Numbered from the stretch's first letter, positions 1-6,805 are shown. The stretch is 9,252 nt of DNA from Nitrospinae bacterium RIFCSPLOWO2_12_FULL_45_22 (GCA_001803565.1 MHDQ01000023.1:1-9252); one strand, 5' to 3'. The notes: a model not told the origin generated them from the sequence alone. A program made the numbers and translations.

Positions 1-129
1 GCGGCTACTGAAGTAAGTCCTATCACAGATTTACGGGCATCGGCAGAATATAGACGGGAGATGGTTAGAGTATTGCTTAAGAGAGGGATAAAGAGTGCCT
101 GGGAAGAATTAAAAAGAGTTAGGGGTTAA
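1..129 (+). CDS. FAD-binding (medium) subunit of a molybdenum hydroxylase, C-terminal fragment
   Basis: Frame 1 is open from the window edge to TAA at 127-129 and gives 42 residues. They include SPITDLRASAEYRREMVRVL, which resembles the end of the CO-dehydrogenase-type flavoprotein C-terminal domain (CoxM/XdhB-like), where an S(P/D)xxDxRASAEYR stretch is usual. In this family the subunit binds FAD and passes electrons from the 2Fe-2S subunit to the final acceptor. The stop lies 5 bp before the small-subunit start, so the genes are probably cotranscribed in the medium-small-large order known from cox operons. The N-terminal FAD-binding part lies outside the window, so only the family can be called. 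Confidence 0.85.
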   Translation, partial: AATEVSPITDLRASAEYRREMVRVLLKRGIKSAWEELKRVRG

Positions 130-134
130 CGAAC

Positions 135-596
135 ATGACCCACCAAATAGAATTAATAATAAATGGTGAGCACTATGAATTAATGGTAAAGGCTAATAAG
201 ACCCTTTTAGAACTCTTACGGGAAGATTTAGATTTGACCGGGACAAAAATGGGCTGTGGTACTGGAGATTGTGGTGCCTGTACCGTGCTACTTGATAACA
301 GACCTGTTAATGCCTGTTTGGTCTTAGCAGTAGAAGCCAGAGGTAAAGAGATAGTTACCATTGAAGGACTAGCCCAGGGTGAGACCCTCCATCCCCTCCA
401 GCAGGCCTTTATTGATCACGGAGCAGTACAGTGTGGGTTCTGCACCCCTGGTATGATCCTCACGGCTAAAGCCCTGCTCGATAATAACCCCAATCCTACT
501 GAACCGATGATCCGAAGGGCTATTGCAGGAAACATCTGCCGCTGTACGGGCTATACCAAGATTGTAAAGGCTATTATGGCAGTAGCTTCTAGATAG
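135..596 (+). CDS. 2Fe-2S (small) subunit of a xanthine dehydrogenase/CO dehydrogenase-family molybdenum hydroxylase
   Basis: This 153-residue protein has the normal length and all eight cluster ligands of CoxS-type subunits. The plant-ferredoxin-like N-terminal domain has C41, C46, C49 and C61 (CGTGDCGACTVLLD, then NAC). The helical second domain has C100, C103, C135 and C137 (QCGFCTPGM and CRCTGY). The two [2Fe-2S] clusters relay electrons from the molybdenum centre in the large subunit to FAD in the medium subunit. The ATG at 135 follows an AGGGGT stretch about 8 bp upstream and sits 5 bp after the previous stop, consistent with translational coupling. No signal peptide is present, so the enzyme should be cytoplasmic. 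The family call is secure, the substrate is not. Confidence 0.95.
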   Translation: MTHQIELIINGEHYELMVKANKTLLELLREDLDLTGTKMGCGTGDCGACTVLLDNRPVNACLVLAVEARGKEIVTIEGLAQGETLHPLQQAFIDHGAVQCGFCTPGMILTAKALLDNNPNPTEPMIRRAIAGNICRCTGYTKIVKAIMAVASR

Positions 597-609
597 GATA
601 TTTAACATT

Positions 610-2967
610 ATGGCAGAATATAAAGTCATAGGACAGAATCTTCCTAGGGTAGATGCACAGGATAAGGTTACGGGCCGTGCTAAGTATTCCTTGGACATAA
701 AACTCCCTAGGATGCTTTCTGGCCGGATACTAGGGAGTATGTTCCCGCATGCTAAAATCCTTAAGATCGATGCCAGTAGAGCTAAGCGCTTAGCAGGAGT
801 AAAAGCAGTCATTACAGCAGATGACATACCAGATGTGCGCTGGGGCTTCATATTGAAAGACCGCACAATACTGGCTCACGAAAAAGTAAGGTATATTGGT
901 GAACCGATAGCTGCCGTGGCTGCTATTGATGAAGAGACTGCTGATGAGGCCCTGGAGCTTATCCAAATAGAATGTCAAGAATTGCCTGCCATATTTCATC
1001 CTGAAGAAGCTATGGCTGTAGGGGCGACCCTTATCCATGAGGAGCTGCACAGTTATACTGCTATGGGAGAAATTATCCGCAAAAACAATGTCTGTTCCCA
1101 TACTGTTATCCAGCAAGGTGATATCGAGACAGGCTTCAGCGGTTCAGATGAGGTCTTTGAAGATTGTTTTACTACCCAGATGGTACATCAATGTTATCTA
1201 GAGCCCCATGTAGCAGTATGTGATGTAAATCATTCAGGTAATCTTACTATTTGGACCAGTACCCAGTCCCCCTTCTTTGTCAGGAGTGAGCTGGCTGAGA
1301 CATTATTAATGCCCATAAGTAAGATCAAAGTTATACCCCTTAATGTTGGAGGAGGTTTTGGTGGTAAATTCGGTATCCTGCTAGAGCCGATCTGTGCCTT
1401 ATTGGCTAAGAAAAGTAATCGGCCCGTAAAGATAGTCATGACTCGAAAAGAGGAGTTTACTACGGCTAACCCACGGCATCCTACTATCATGAAGCTCCGT
1501 ACTGGAGTAAAAAAGGATGGGACATTAGTTGCTCGAGCAGCTACTTTGATTTATGATACCGGGGCATTTGCTGGTATGGGCCCAATAGTCAGTTGCAATG
1601 GTGCTAAATTTATTACAGGACCTTACCGGATACCCCATATAATGATCAATAGCTACTGTGTCTATACCAATAAAACACCGGCTAATCTCTGCCGTGGAGC
1701 TGGTAGTCCCCAAGCTACTTTTGCCTCGGAATCGCAGATGGATATTATTGCTACCAAGCTCGGCATAGATCCCCTAGAATTGCGCTTAAAAAATGGTGTA
1801 GAAGAAGGGGATATGTCTTCCACAGGACAGGTTTTACATGGGGTAGGATTCAAAGGAACTCTAAGGCTAGCGAGCCAGAAAGCTCCCTGGGTACCACATA
1901 AACCGGATATCTATCAAGGTAAAGGAATAGGATGCTTGCAGTATGAGACCGGTACTTTGGGTTCCAGTTGCTGCATAAGGTTGAATGAAGATGGAACTTT
2001 TGCTTTGATCATAGGGACTATAGAAATAGGACAGGGCTCTACTACTATCCTTAGGCAGATAGCAGCCGAAGGCCTAGGCGTCCCGGTAGAAGCAGTTAAT
2101 ACAGCTATCGGAGATACCGATATAGCACCTTACGATATGGGTACTGGTGCCGATAGGGTAACTTTCAGTATGGGTAATGCCGTACTGGTCGCTGTTAGAG
2201 ATATGAAGGCCCAATTGTTCCAGATAGGTGCTATGCTGCTCGAGGCCAATCCCGACGATATAGAATTGCAAGACGGTAAAATAATAGTCAGAGGTGCTCC
2301 AGAAAGAGGTATACCTTTATCAGATCTAGCTATGGCTTGCCATATGCTGAAAGGTGGTCCGATACTAGCTAAAGGGTCTTATCTTGCCGAAGAGCCACCT
2401 TTTAATACCCAGAGTATCAAAGGAGGTTTTTTCCCTTCTACACCAGCACCTACTTTTGCTACCCAGATAGCGGATCTAAAAATAGACCCTGAGACTGGTC
2501 AGGTAGAGCTCCTGAAGATTACGGCTGCCCATGATGTAGGCTTTGCTATTAACCCTATGGCGGTTGAGGGGCAGATTGAAGGAGGGGTAGTGATGGGTGG
2601 TGGATATGCATTGTCAGAGGAGATAATATTTGACCAGGGCAAGATTATTAACCCTAAGTTAGCTGATTATAAGCTCCCTACTGCCCTGGATGCACCCCAG
2701 ATAGAGGCTTTAATAGTGCAAGAGCGGTCTTTGACTGGTCCTTTTGGTGCCAAAGGAGTGGGCGAGCCCGGTGCTGCACCTACCGCCCCAGCTATTGCTA
2801 ATGCTATATATTCTGCAGTAGGAGTCAGGGTAAAGGATTTACCTATCACGGCTGAAAAACTCTACTGGGCCCTTAAGCACAATGTAAGCGTTCAGCCCTC
2901 AGCAATCAGCGGTCAGCAAAATAAGGCAATAGGCGATAGGCAAAAAAATCTAGCTCCTGACCTCTAG
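610..2967 (+). CDS. Molybdopterin-binding (large, catalytic) subunit of a xanthine dehydrogenase-family hydroxylase
   Basis: The 785-residue protein has the family layout: an N-terminal aldehyde oxidase/XDH a/b-hammerhead domain (about 20-130), then two molybdopterin-binding domains. Visible motifs are GGGFGGK (247-253), CRGAGSPQ (361-368), EIGQGS (472-477) and GVGEPG (716-721); E719 corresponds to the catalytic Glu1261 of bovine xanthine oxidase. Against the bovine sequence recalled from memory, Glu802 becomes F254, Arg880 becomes about N330 and Phe914 becomes A364, so xanthine is not the obvious substrate. R362 (bovine Arg912) is kept. The CoxL form-I signature is absent, so this is not an aerobic CO dehydrogenase. 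The ATG follows AGGAT at 595-599. The last 26 or so residues after YWALKHN are encoded by a palindromic repeat and are unlikely to be native. Confidence 0.93.
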   Translation: MAEYKVIGQNLPRVDAQDKVTGRAKYSLDIKLPRMLSGRILGSMFPHAKILKIDASRAKRLAGVKAVITADDIPDVRWGFILKDRTILAHEKVRYIGEPIAAVAAIDEETADEALELIQIECQELPAIFHPEEAMAVGATLIHEELHSYTAMGEIIRKNNVCSHTVIQQGDIETGFSGSDEVFEDCFTTQMVHQCYLEPHVAVCDVNHSGNLTIWTSTQSPFFVRSELAETLLMPISKIKVIPLNVGGGFGGKFGILLEPICALLAKKSNRPVKIVMTRKEEFTTANPRHPTIMKLRTGVKKDGTLVARAATLIYDTGAFAGMGPIVSCNGAKFITGPYRIPHIMINSYCVYTNKTPANLCRGAGSPQATFASESQMDIIATKLGIDPLELRLKNGVEEGDMSSTGQVLHGVGFKGTLRLASQKAPWVPHKPDIYQGKGIGCLQYETGTLGSSCCIRLNEDGTFALIIGTIEIGQGSTTILRQIAAEGLGVPVEAVNTAIGDTDIAPYDMGTGADRVTFSMGNAVLVAVRDMKAQLFQIGAMLLEANPDDIELQDGKIIVRGAPERGIPLSDLAMACHMLKGGPILAKGSYLAEEPPFNTQSIKGGFFPSTPAPTFATQIADLKIDPETGQVELLKITAAHDVGFAINPMAVEGQIEGGVVMGGGYALSEEIIFDQGKIINPKLADYKLPTALDAPQIEALIVQERSLTGPFGAKGVGEPGAAPTAPAIANAIYSAVGVRVKDLPITAEKLYWALKHNVSVQPSAISGQQNKAIGDRQKNLAPDL

Positions 2968-3022
2968 CCTCTTGCCCATAGCCTGTTTTAGCTGAAAGCT
3001 GACGGCTGATAGCTGAACGCTT
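2886..3022. repeat. Imperfect 137-bp palindromic repeat made of 7-nt units, overlapping the 3' end of the large-subunit gene
   Basis: The left arm (2888-2917) and the reverse complement of the right arm (2991-3020) match at 24 of 30 positions; the six mismatches fall in pairs between TCAGC blocks. Each arm is therefore a run of degenerate TCAGCNN heptads, bounded by AAGCGTTCAGC on the left and GCTGAACGCTT on the right. The interior continues a second heptad family (ATAGGCN, for example GGCAATAGGCGATAGGC, with inverted partners near 2972-2985). Repeats of this appearance occur in dispersed copies in some environmental bacterial genomes. Here the element supplies the last codons and the stop of the upstream gene and leaves only 20 bp before the next start. 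It is non-coding by origin and could form a long hairpin in the operon mRNA. Confidence 0.75.
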
Positions 3023-3042
3023 CCAGCAAAAAATTACTCCAG

Positions 3043-4071
3043 ATGAATAGTAAAAAGATTAGAATAGAAGAAGCTATTGGTTTACCTTTAGCCCATGATC
3101 TTACTCGGATCATTCCTGGTGAGTTTAAAGGAGCAGCCTTCAAACGGGGACATATTATACAGAAAGAAGATATTGGTCAACTCAAGGCCATAGGTAAGGA
3201 AAGCATTTATATATTAGAATTGTCTCCTGAAGAAATACACGAAGACGAAGCAGCTATACAAATAGCTGAGGCAGTAACTACCAATGATTTTTTTATCACT
3301 GAGCCTTGTGAAGGGAAGGCCAATATAAAGAGCCGTACGATGGGTTTACTCAAAGTGGATAAAGACCTCCTGTGCCAGATAAATTCGCTGGCGGGAATAA
3401 TCCTTGCTACTTTACACAGTGGTACCTTATGCCGACCAGAAATGGTAGTAGCTGCTACCAGGATCATACCACTAGCTATAGAAAAAAAATGGCTTGAGGC
3501 GATAGAGAAGCTATGTCGGGAACAAGATAAAGTCATTAGCCTGCAGCAGCTAAAGAGTAAAAAAGTGGGGATAGTTATTACTGGCAATGAGATTTATCAT
3601 GGGATGATAAAAGATAGCTCAGGTGATATCATGCAAGGGAAGCTTGAGTCTTATGGTTCTCACGTGACTAGAAGGATCATTGTTCCGGATGACCCTATTG
3701 AGATTGCCCAGGCTATTCGCCTCTTACGAGAAAGTGGAAGTGAGATGATCTTAGTGACTGGAGGGATGTCAGTAGATCCCGATGATGTAACATTAGAAGG
3801 AGTAAAAGAAGCTAAAGCCAGTATTATTTTCTATGGTATACCTATATTACCAGGTTCAATGCTGCTATATGCCGTATTAGGTAGTACTCCTATCTTAGGC
3901 GTACCAGCCTGTGCTATCTATCATAAAGCTACTGCCCTTGATATAATCCTTCCTAAAGTATTAGCTGAGGAAGATATTACTAAAGATGACATAATTACTC
4001 TGGGACACGGCGGTCTTTGTCTCCATTGTGGTAACTGCCATTTTCCGGCATGCCCTTTCGGAAAGGAATAA
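3043..4071 (+). CDS. MoeA/MoCF-domain molybdopterin-binding protein with a C-terminal four-cysteine motif
   Basis: The 342-residue protein contains a MoCF_biosynth (MoeA/MogA/CinA-type) fold from about residue 174 on. It shows GIVITGNEI (176-184) and VTGGMSVDPDDVT (238-250), the glycine-rich and Asp motifs that bind molybdopterin or MPT-AMP. Residues 1-170 are not a typical MoeA N-terminus. The extreme C-terminus carries C326-x2-C329-x2-C332-x4-C337, which could bind zinc or an Fe-S cluster. Similar proteins sit in molybdenum hydroxylase operons of anaerobes, so a role in Mo-cofactor insertion or modification is likely; the exact reaction is unknown. The start has no good Shine-Dalgarno sequence, perhaps because the repeat at 2886-3022 replaced the native leader. 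Coupling to the upstream gene may also have been lost. Confidence 0.8.
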   Translation: MNSKKIRIEEAIGLPLAHDLTRIIPGEFKGAAFKRGHIIQKEDIGQLKAIGKESIYILELSPEEIHEDEAAIQIAEAVTTNDFFITEPCEGKANIKSRTMGLLKVDKDLLCQINSLAGIILATLHSGTLCRPEMVVAATRIIPLAIEKKWLEAIEKLCREQDKVISLQQLKSKKVGIVITGNEIYHGMIKDSSGDIMQGKLESYGSHVTRRIIVPDDPIEIAQAIRLLRESGSEMILVTGGMSVDPDDVTLEGVKEAKASIIFYGIPILPGSMLLYAVLGSTPILGVPACAIYHKATALDIILPKVLAEEDITKDDIITLGHGGLCLHCGNCHFPACPFGKE

Positions 4072-4094
4072 CCTTATTTTGAAGAGATTAGTCC

Positions 4095-5168
4095 ATGGAA
4101 GATATTTATCGAGAGATTAAGCGATTAAGAACAGATAGGGAAAAAGCTGTTTTGGCCACTGTTATAACTAAATTGGGTTCCGCGCCCAGGGAAAAAGGGG
4201 CTAAGCTGTTAGTAAGAGAAGATGGAAGCTCCATAGGCTCTATTTCTGGCGGGTGTGTGGAGGCTGAAACCTGGCAGGAAGCCATGCAAGTCATGCAGAC
4301 AGGGGAAAGCAAGGTTATTGGCTTTCATCTTACCGAAAAAGAAGCGGTAGAGAGTGGACTTATATGCGGTGGTAGGATAGAAGTTTATCTGGAGCCTTTA
4401 TGGATGGATTATGCCTCTGAGGAAGGTGATATATTTGAAGAAATTACCCATATTCTATCCAGGGAAGGGAGGGCTTTTCTGGCAACGGCTATAAAAAGAG
4501 AGGCATCTAAGGGGCAAGAAAAGATTTTAATAAGACAAGAAGGGTCTACCTTAGGAAGTTTAGGAGACAAGCTTTTAGATAACTCGATTATAACCCATAC
4601 CAGAGAAATGATAGGAAAAGAAGAGCCCGTCCTGGTAACCATAAAAAATTCTCAGAATAAGGAATGCGAGATCTATCTGGAACCCATCTTGCCCACTCCC
4701 ATCCTATTTATATTTGGTGGAGGGCACATCTCTTTACCCCTTGCCCGAATTGCTAAAATAGTTGGGTTCAAGGTAGCAGTGATAGATGATCGGGAACTAT
4801 ATGCCAACAAGGATAGATTTCCAGAGGCAGATGAAATATATCCCCTCGAATTCGAAAATTTTTTTGAACAGTTTGAATTATCCCCCAGGGCTTATATTGT
4901 TATCGTTACTCGGGGTCACTTGCATGATGAGCTAGTATTAGAGAAGGCCCTGAAGACTGAAGCCGCTTATATAGGTATGATTGGCAGCAAGCGCAAGGTC
5001 AGGTATACCTATGACAACCTCATGCGCAAAGAAATAACAGAGGAGCAGCTTTCCCGGGTCCATGCCCCTATCGGATTAGATATAAAAGCTGAGACGCCTG
5101 AGGAGATTGCCATAAGCATCATGGCAGAGATTATCAAAATAAGGAGGCATTATCTTGCCAGGGGATAA
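4095..5168 (+). CDS. xdhC: XdhC/CoxI-family molybdenum cofactor maturation protein
   Basis: The 357-residue protein has both family domains. The N-terminal XdhC_CoxI domain reads ATVITKLGSAPREKGAKLLV (21-40) followed by GSISGGCVE (48-56). The C-terminal XdhC Rossmann domain reads FIFGGGHIS (GGGH at 208-211), then VTRGHLHDELVLEKAL and YIGMIGSKRKV. In characterised relatives XdhC binds molybdenum cofactor, helps its sulfuration and delivers it to the large subunit, which fits a place 23 bp after the MoCF-domain gene and behind the structural genes. C54 in the SGGCVE motif is the conserved Cys thought to matter for cofactor handling. The ATG at 4095 has only a weak GAAGAG-like ribosome site. This is the last gene of the plus-strand operon in view. 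Confidence 0.92.
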   Translation: MEDIYREIKRLRTDREKAVLATVITKLGSAPREKGAKLLVREDGSSIGSISGGCVEAETWQEAMQVMQTGESKVIGFHLTEKEAVESGLICGGRIEVYLEPLWMDYASEEGDIFEEITHILSREGRAFLATAIKREASKGQEKILIRQEGSTLGSLGDKLLDNSIITHTREMIGKEEPVLVTIKNSQNKECEIYLEPILPTPILFIFGGGHISLPLARIAKIVGFKVAVIDDRELYANKDRFPEADEIYPLEFENFFEQFELSPRAYIVIVTRGHLHDELVLEKALKTEAAYIGMIGSKRKVRYTYDNLMRKEITEEQLSRVHAPIGLDIKAETPEEIAISIMAEIIKIRRHYLARG

Positions 5169-5197
5169 CAATCTCATAAGGTCGTTGGTTGAGATTG
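5169..5197. terminator. Possible hairpin between the convergent xdhC and lptE genes
   Basis: CAATCTCA (5169-5176) and TGAGATTG (5190-5197) form an 8-bp perfect stem with a 13-nt loop directly after the xdhC stop and 29 bp from the lptE stop. Neither strand has a T-run immediately 3' of the stem, so it is not a canonical intrinsic terminator. It may be a processing or weak bidirectional termination hairpin. Confidence 0.35.
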
Positions 5198-5225
5198 AGA
5201 AAACGAAAACTCCTATACTTTCAAG

Positions 5226-5750
5226 TTAGAAACTGGCGGTAAGCAGGTCTAACAATTCCAGGGCAAAGTCTTTAGAAGCCCTCTGTAATGCCTCTTGTTT
5301 ACCGGCTTCGCTACTGGAGATAGATTCACTTACCCGATATTCTCGGTAAGTATCCAGGGTTTGTTGAAAAATGATTTTCTTTTTCTTAATATCCCGAAGG
5401 GTAATGAGGATAGCCATATTTAGCCGATATTCGGTAACATTGTCTTGAGGATCAAAAGCCAGAGGTGTAAGCACATAAGAATGAATCTCGCCGGTTAAGA
5501 TAGCATCGGCCCTATTACGGGCACCAATCTTTACTCTACCATCGGTCAGGAATTCTTGCCTGACAGTCCGGGTAATTTCTCTTTCGATCTGCGGTTCACC
5601 GGTCTTATTGACAAAGATAGGGATAAATACCTGCTTAATATTGCCCGGAAGGCCTTGTCCGCTCCCTACCAGCCTGTACCCACAGCCTATAGTTGCTATG
5701 AGAATGACTACTAATAATACTGAAATAATGCCCGAAATGCGTGGTATCAT
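5226..5750 (-). CDS. lptE: LptE-type outer-membrane LPS-assembly lipoprotein
   Basis: The 174-residue protein begins with a hydrophobic signal (residues 5-21, ISGIISVLLVVILIATI) ending in G22-C23, followed by CGYRLVG, the usual mature start of LptE-like lipoproteins. The -3 position is Thr, so the lipobox is imperfect but plausible. The LPGNIKQVFIPIFVNKT stretch (34-50) and the two-helix, b-sheet pattern match the family. LptE forms the plug of the LptD translocon that places lipopolysaccharide in the outer membrane, so the host should be diderm. The start is supported by AAGGGAG (5761-5767) 10 bp upstream. The gene converges on xdhC and is not obviously linked to either neighbour's function. 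The call rests on N-terminal motifs; distant LptE homologues are variable. Confidence 0.82.
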   Translation of the reverse strand: MIPRISGIISVLLVVILIATIGCGYRLVGSGQGLPGNIKQVFIPIFVNKTGEPQIEREITRTVRQEFLTDGRVKIGARNRADAILTGEIHSYVLTPLAFDPQDNVTEYRLNMAILITLRDIKKKKIIFQQTLDTYREYRVSESISSSEAGKQEALQRASKDFALELLDLLTASF

Positions 5751-5760
5751 AATGCAACAT

Positions 5761-5767
5761 CTCCCTT
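5761..5767 (-). promoter_or_regulatory. Ribosome binding site of lptE
   Basis: On the minus strand AAGGGAG lies 10 bp before the ATG at 5750 and supports that start. The repeat element begins 3 bp further upstream, so any lptE promoter must lie in or beyond it. Confidence 0.6.
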
Positions 5768-5770
5768 AAC

Positions 5771-5921
5771 CACGAATTACACGATAATACGGATGATACA
5801 AATAACCACAGAGGACACAGAGCCTGTAGCAGCCCGTCTTACGGTGCTATAGACCTTTAGCAGGGTAAGGCCCTGCGGCTACCTCTTCATTCGGGTTATT
5901 GGTACGTTCGTGCAATTCGTG
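5771..5921. repeat. Repeat element of about 150 bp with inverted ends and two internal hairpins
   Basis: The ends are inverted copies: CACGAATTACACGA (5771-5784) and the reverse complement of 5908-5921, CACGAATTGCACGA, match at 13 of 14 positions. A further AATAACC match lies inside (5801-5807 and its inverted partner near 5894-5900). The interior holds CCACAGAGGACACAGAG (5806-5822), a phrase that recurs in many bacterial intergenic repeats. It also holds two hairpins: TAGCA..CCGT-ctt-ACGG.TGCTA (5827-5849) and GCAGGG-taagg-CCCTGC (5860-5876). No gene is visible. It reads as a composite of REP-like or MITE-like non-autonomous sequence. No target-site duplication was found. Confidence 0.6.
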
Positions 5922-5937
5922 TTTTCTGTGATGATTT

Positions 5938-5944
5938 GTTAGAC
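5938..5944 (-). other. R''-type core box of a truncated or repeat-invaded attC (attC3)
   Basis: The minus strand reads GTCTAAC, a perfect RYYYAAC box, 10 bp after the stop of the 235-residue gene. Its exact complement, GTTAGAC, is the R' box at the head of the same cassette (6747-6753), as expected for the two halves of one cassette's attC. A clear partner R' box downstream is missing. The best candidate, GTTAAGG at 5764-5770, matches only GTTRRR and is 168-181 bp away across the repeat element. The site is probably degraded, or its 3' half was replaced. Confidence 0.55.
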
Positions 5945-5953
5945 AACAAAAAG

Positions 5954-6661
5954 TTATTTTTTGATAGATTCAGTTTTCTTCAACGTTCCATCGGGTTTGA
6001 TTCTTTCCTCAAGCCAACTCCAATCAATTGATCGGATCCGGGGAGTTGATTCTACAAATATCTTCCCATGACAAAATTCTCTCGTTTCATTTTCAACACT
6101 CCAGTACATTCCTTCTCCGCTATGTCCAATTATTGCTATTTCAATGGGATGCGATCCTCCTTCACCTGCTGGTATAATTTGCCTATGATTCCCATAGCGT
6201 AAAATCAAATCAGATGTAAAACCATAAAATTTTATTATAGAACCGGAGTAGATTAGATTTGGTGCCCTCCAAATTTGTCCAGGCTCAAGTGGTACGTACT
6301 GAGACATCACTTGCTGTGGCTGTCGTTCAGACTCTGACCGAACTGTCGCAAGTATGGTCTTATAAGCCTCAAGTTGTACTTCCATAGTGGATAATTGCTG
6401 CTCTAATGCTTTTGCTCTTTCTTTGGCTTCTTGTGTATTATTCACCGCCTCAGTTAGTTGAATTGACTTAATTTTTGATTCTTGATTTGATTGATAGGTA
6501 ATTACAAGTGATGTAACAAAACCTAATAGAGCTAAGAACATAGTGATATAACCAGTTACTGTAAGTTTCTTTATACCAGTTTTACTCTTGTTCCATGTTC
6601 CACCTTTTATAGCCACAAGTGCTGCAAAGAATGTAATCAACTGCCCAAGATAATTAAACAT
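5954..6661 (-). CDS. Cassette-borne membrane protein of unknown function: two TM helices plus coiled coil
   Basis: I do not recognise this 235-residue protein. The N-terminus has two hydrophobic helices (about residues 4-19 and 36-55). A charged heptad-like stretch (about 58-108, rich in E, K, Q, A and L) looks like a coiled coil. A soluble C-terminal region (about 125-225) with PGQIWRAPN, GGSHPIEIAIIGHSGEGMYW and GKIFVESTPRIRSIDW seems b-rich. The layout suggests an inner-membrane anchored sensor or scaffold. It is the only gene in cassette C, between attC2 upstream and the attC3 core box downstream, so lateral acquisition is likely. The start is secure: AAGGAGA lies 6 bp before the ATG. Several unknown cassette proteins have this TM-plus-coil design, but no function can be given. 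Confidence 0.75.
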   Translation of the reverse strand: MFNYLGQLITFFAALVAIKGGTWNKSKTGIKKLTVTGYITMFLALLGFVTSLVITYQSNQESKIKSIQLTEAVNNTQEAKERAKALEQQLSTMEVQLEAYKTILATVRSESERQPQQVMSQYVPLEPGQIWRAPNLIYSGSIIKFYGFTSDLILRYGNHRQIIPAGEGGSHPIEIAIIGHSGEGMYWSVENETREFCHGKIFVESTPRIRSIDWSWLEERIKPDGTLKKTESIKK

Positions 6662-6667
6662 GATCCA

Positions 6668-6687
6668 TCTCCTTATTTTAAATAAGG
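6668..6687 (-). promoter_or_regulatory. Strong ribosome binding site with an overlapping hairpin
   Basis: AAGGAGA (6668-6674, minus) is the Shine-Dalgarno sequence of the 235-residue gene. Its AAGG is also the 3' arm of an inverted repeat (6671-6687, CCTTATTT and AAATAAGG on the minus strand). A stem of 6-7 bp with a 3-5 nt loop would pair part of the ribosome site and could lower translation. The stem is A/T-rich and weak. Confidence 0.45.
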
Positions 6688-6746
6688 ACGGCCAATGGTG
6701 GTTTCATATATACTTTCATGCTCCTTGCTCTACACTTGTGGTTGTT

Positions 6747-6805
6747 GTCTAACGAAAAAATCAGCCGCCACGCTTTTTATGGTCGGCTGGATGGGCTTGT
6801 TAGAT
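6747..6805 (-). other. attC recombination site (59-base element), attC2
   Basis: On the minus strand the 59-bp site runs from R'' ATCTAAC (6799-6805, fits RYYYAAC) to R' GTTAGAC (6747-6753, fits GTTRRRY). The inner boxes CAGCCGACC and GGCGGCTG pair with a single unpaired A on the L'' side, the asymmetry that integrase uses to choose the strand. This orientation agrees with the minus-strand genes. The crossover point would be between G6753 and T6752. The R'' box contains the TAA stop codon of the DUF2442 gene. This is the best-formed site in the window and the main evidence for an integron-type array. Confidence 0.85.

Noticed and set aside
369-866. 165-residue minus-strand open frame across the small and large subunit genes
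   Set aside because: It lies antisense to two clear genes with full motif sets, and its translation shows no family motif.
610-2967. Aerobic CO dehydrogenase (CoxL form I)
   Set aside because: The form-I active-site loop with Cys (AYRCSFR) is absent; the corresponding stretch reads LCRGAGSPQ.
5169-5225. Strong rho-independent terminator between xdhC and lptE
   Set aside because: The 8-bp stem lacks a following T-run on either strand, so it is kept only as a low-confidence hairpin.
5771-5921. CRISPR array or small RNA gene in the lptE upstream region
   Set aside because: There are no regularly spaced direct repeats; the structure is one inverted-end element with two hairpins, and no terminator or promoter of a defined RNA was seen.
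6672-6712. A 13-codon leader ORF (MKVYMKPPLAVLI) before the 235-residue gene
   Set aside because: The AAGGAG upstream is only one base from its ATG, the peptide has no attenuator-like codon run, and chance short ORFs are expected here.
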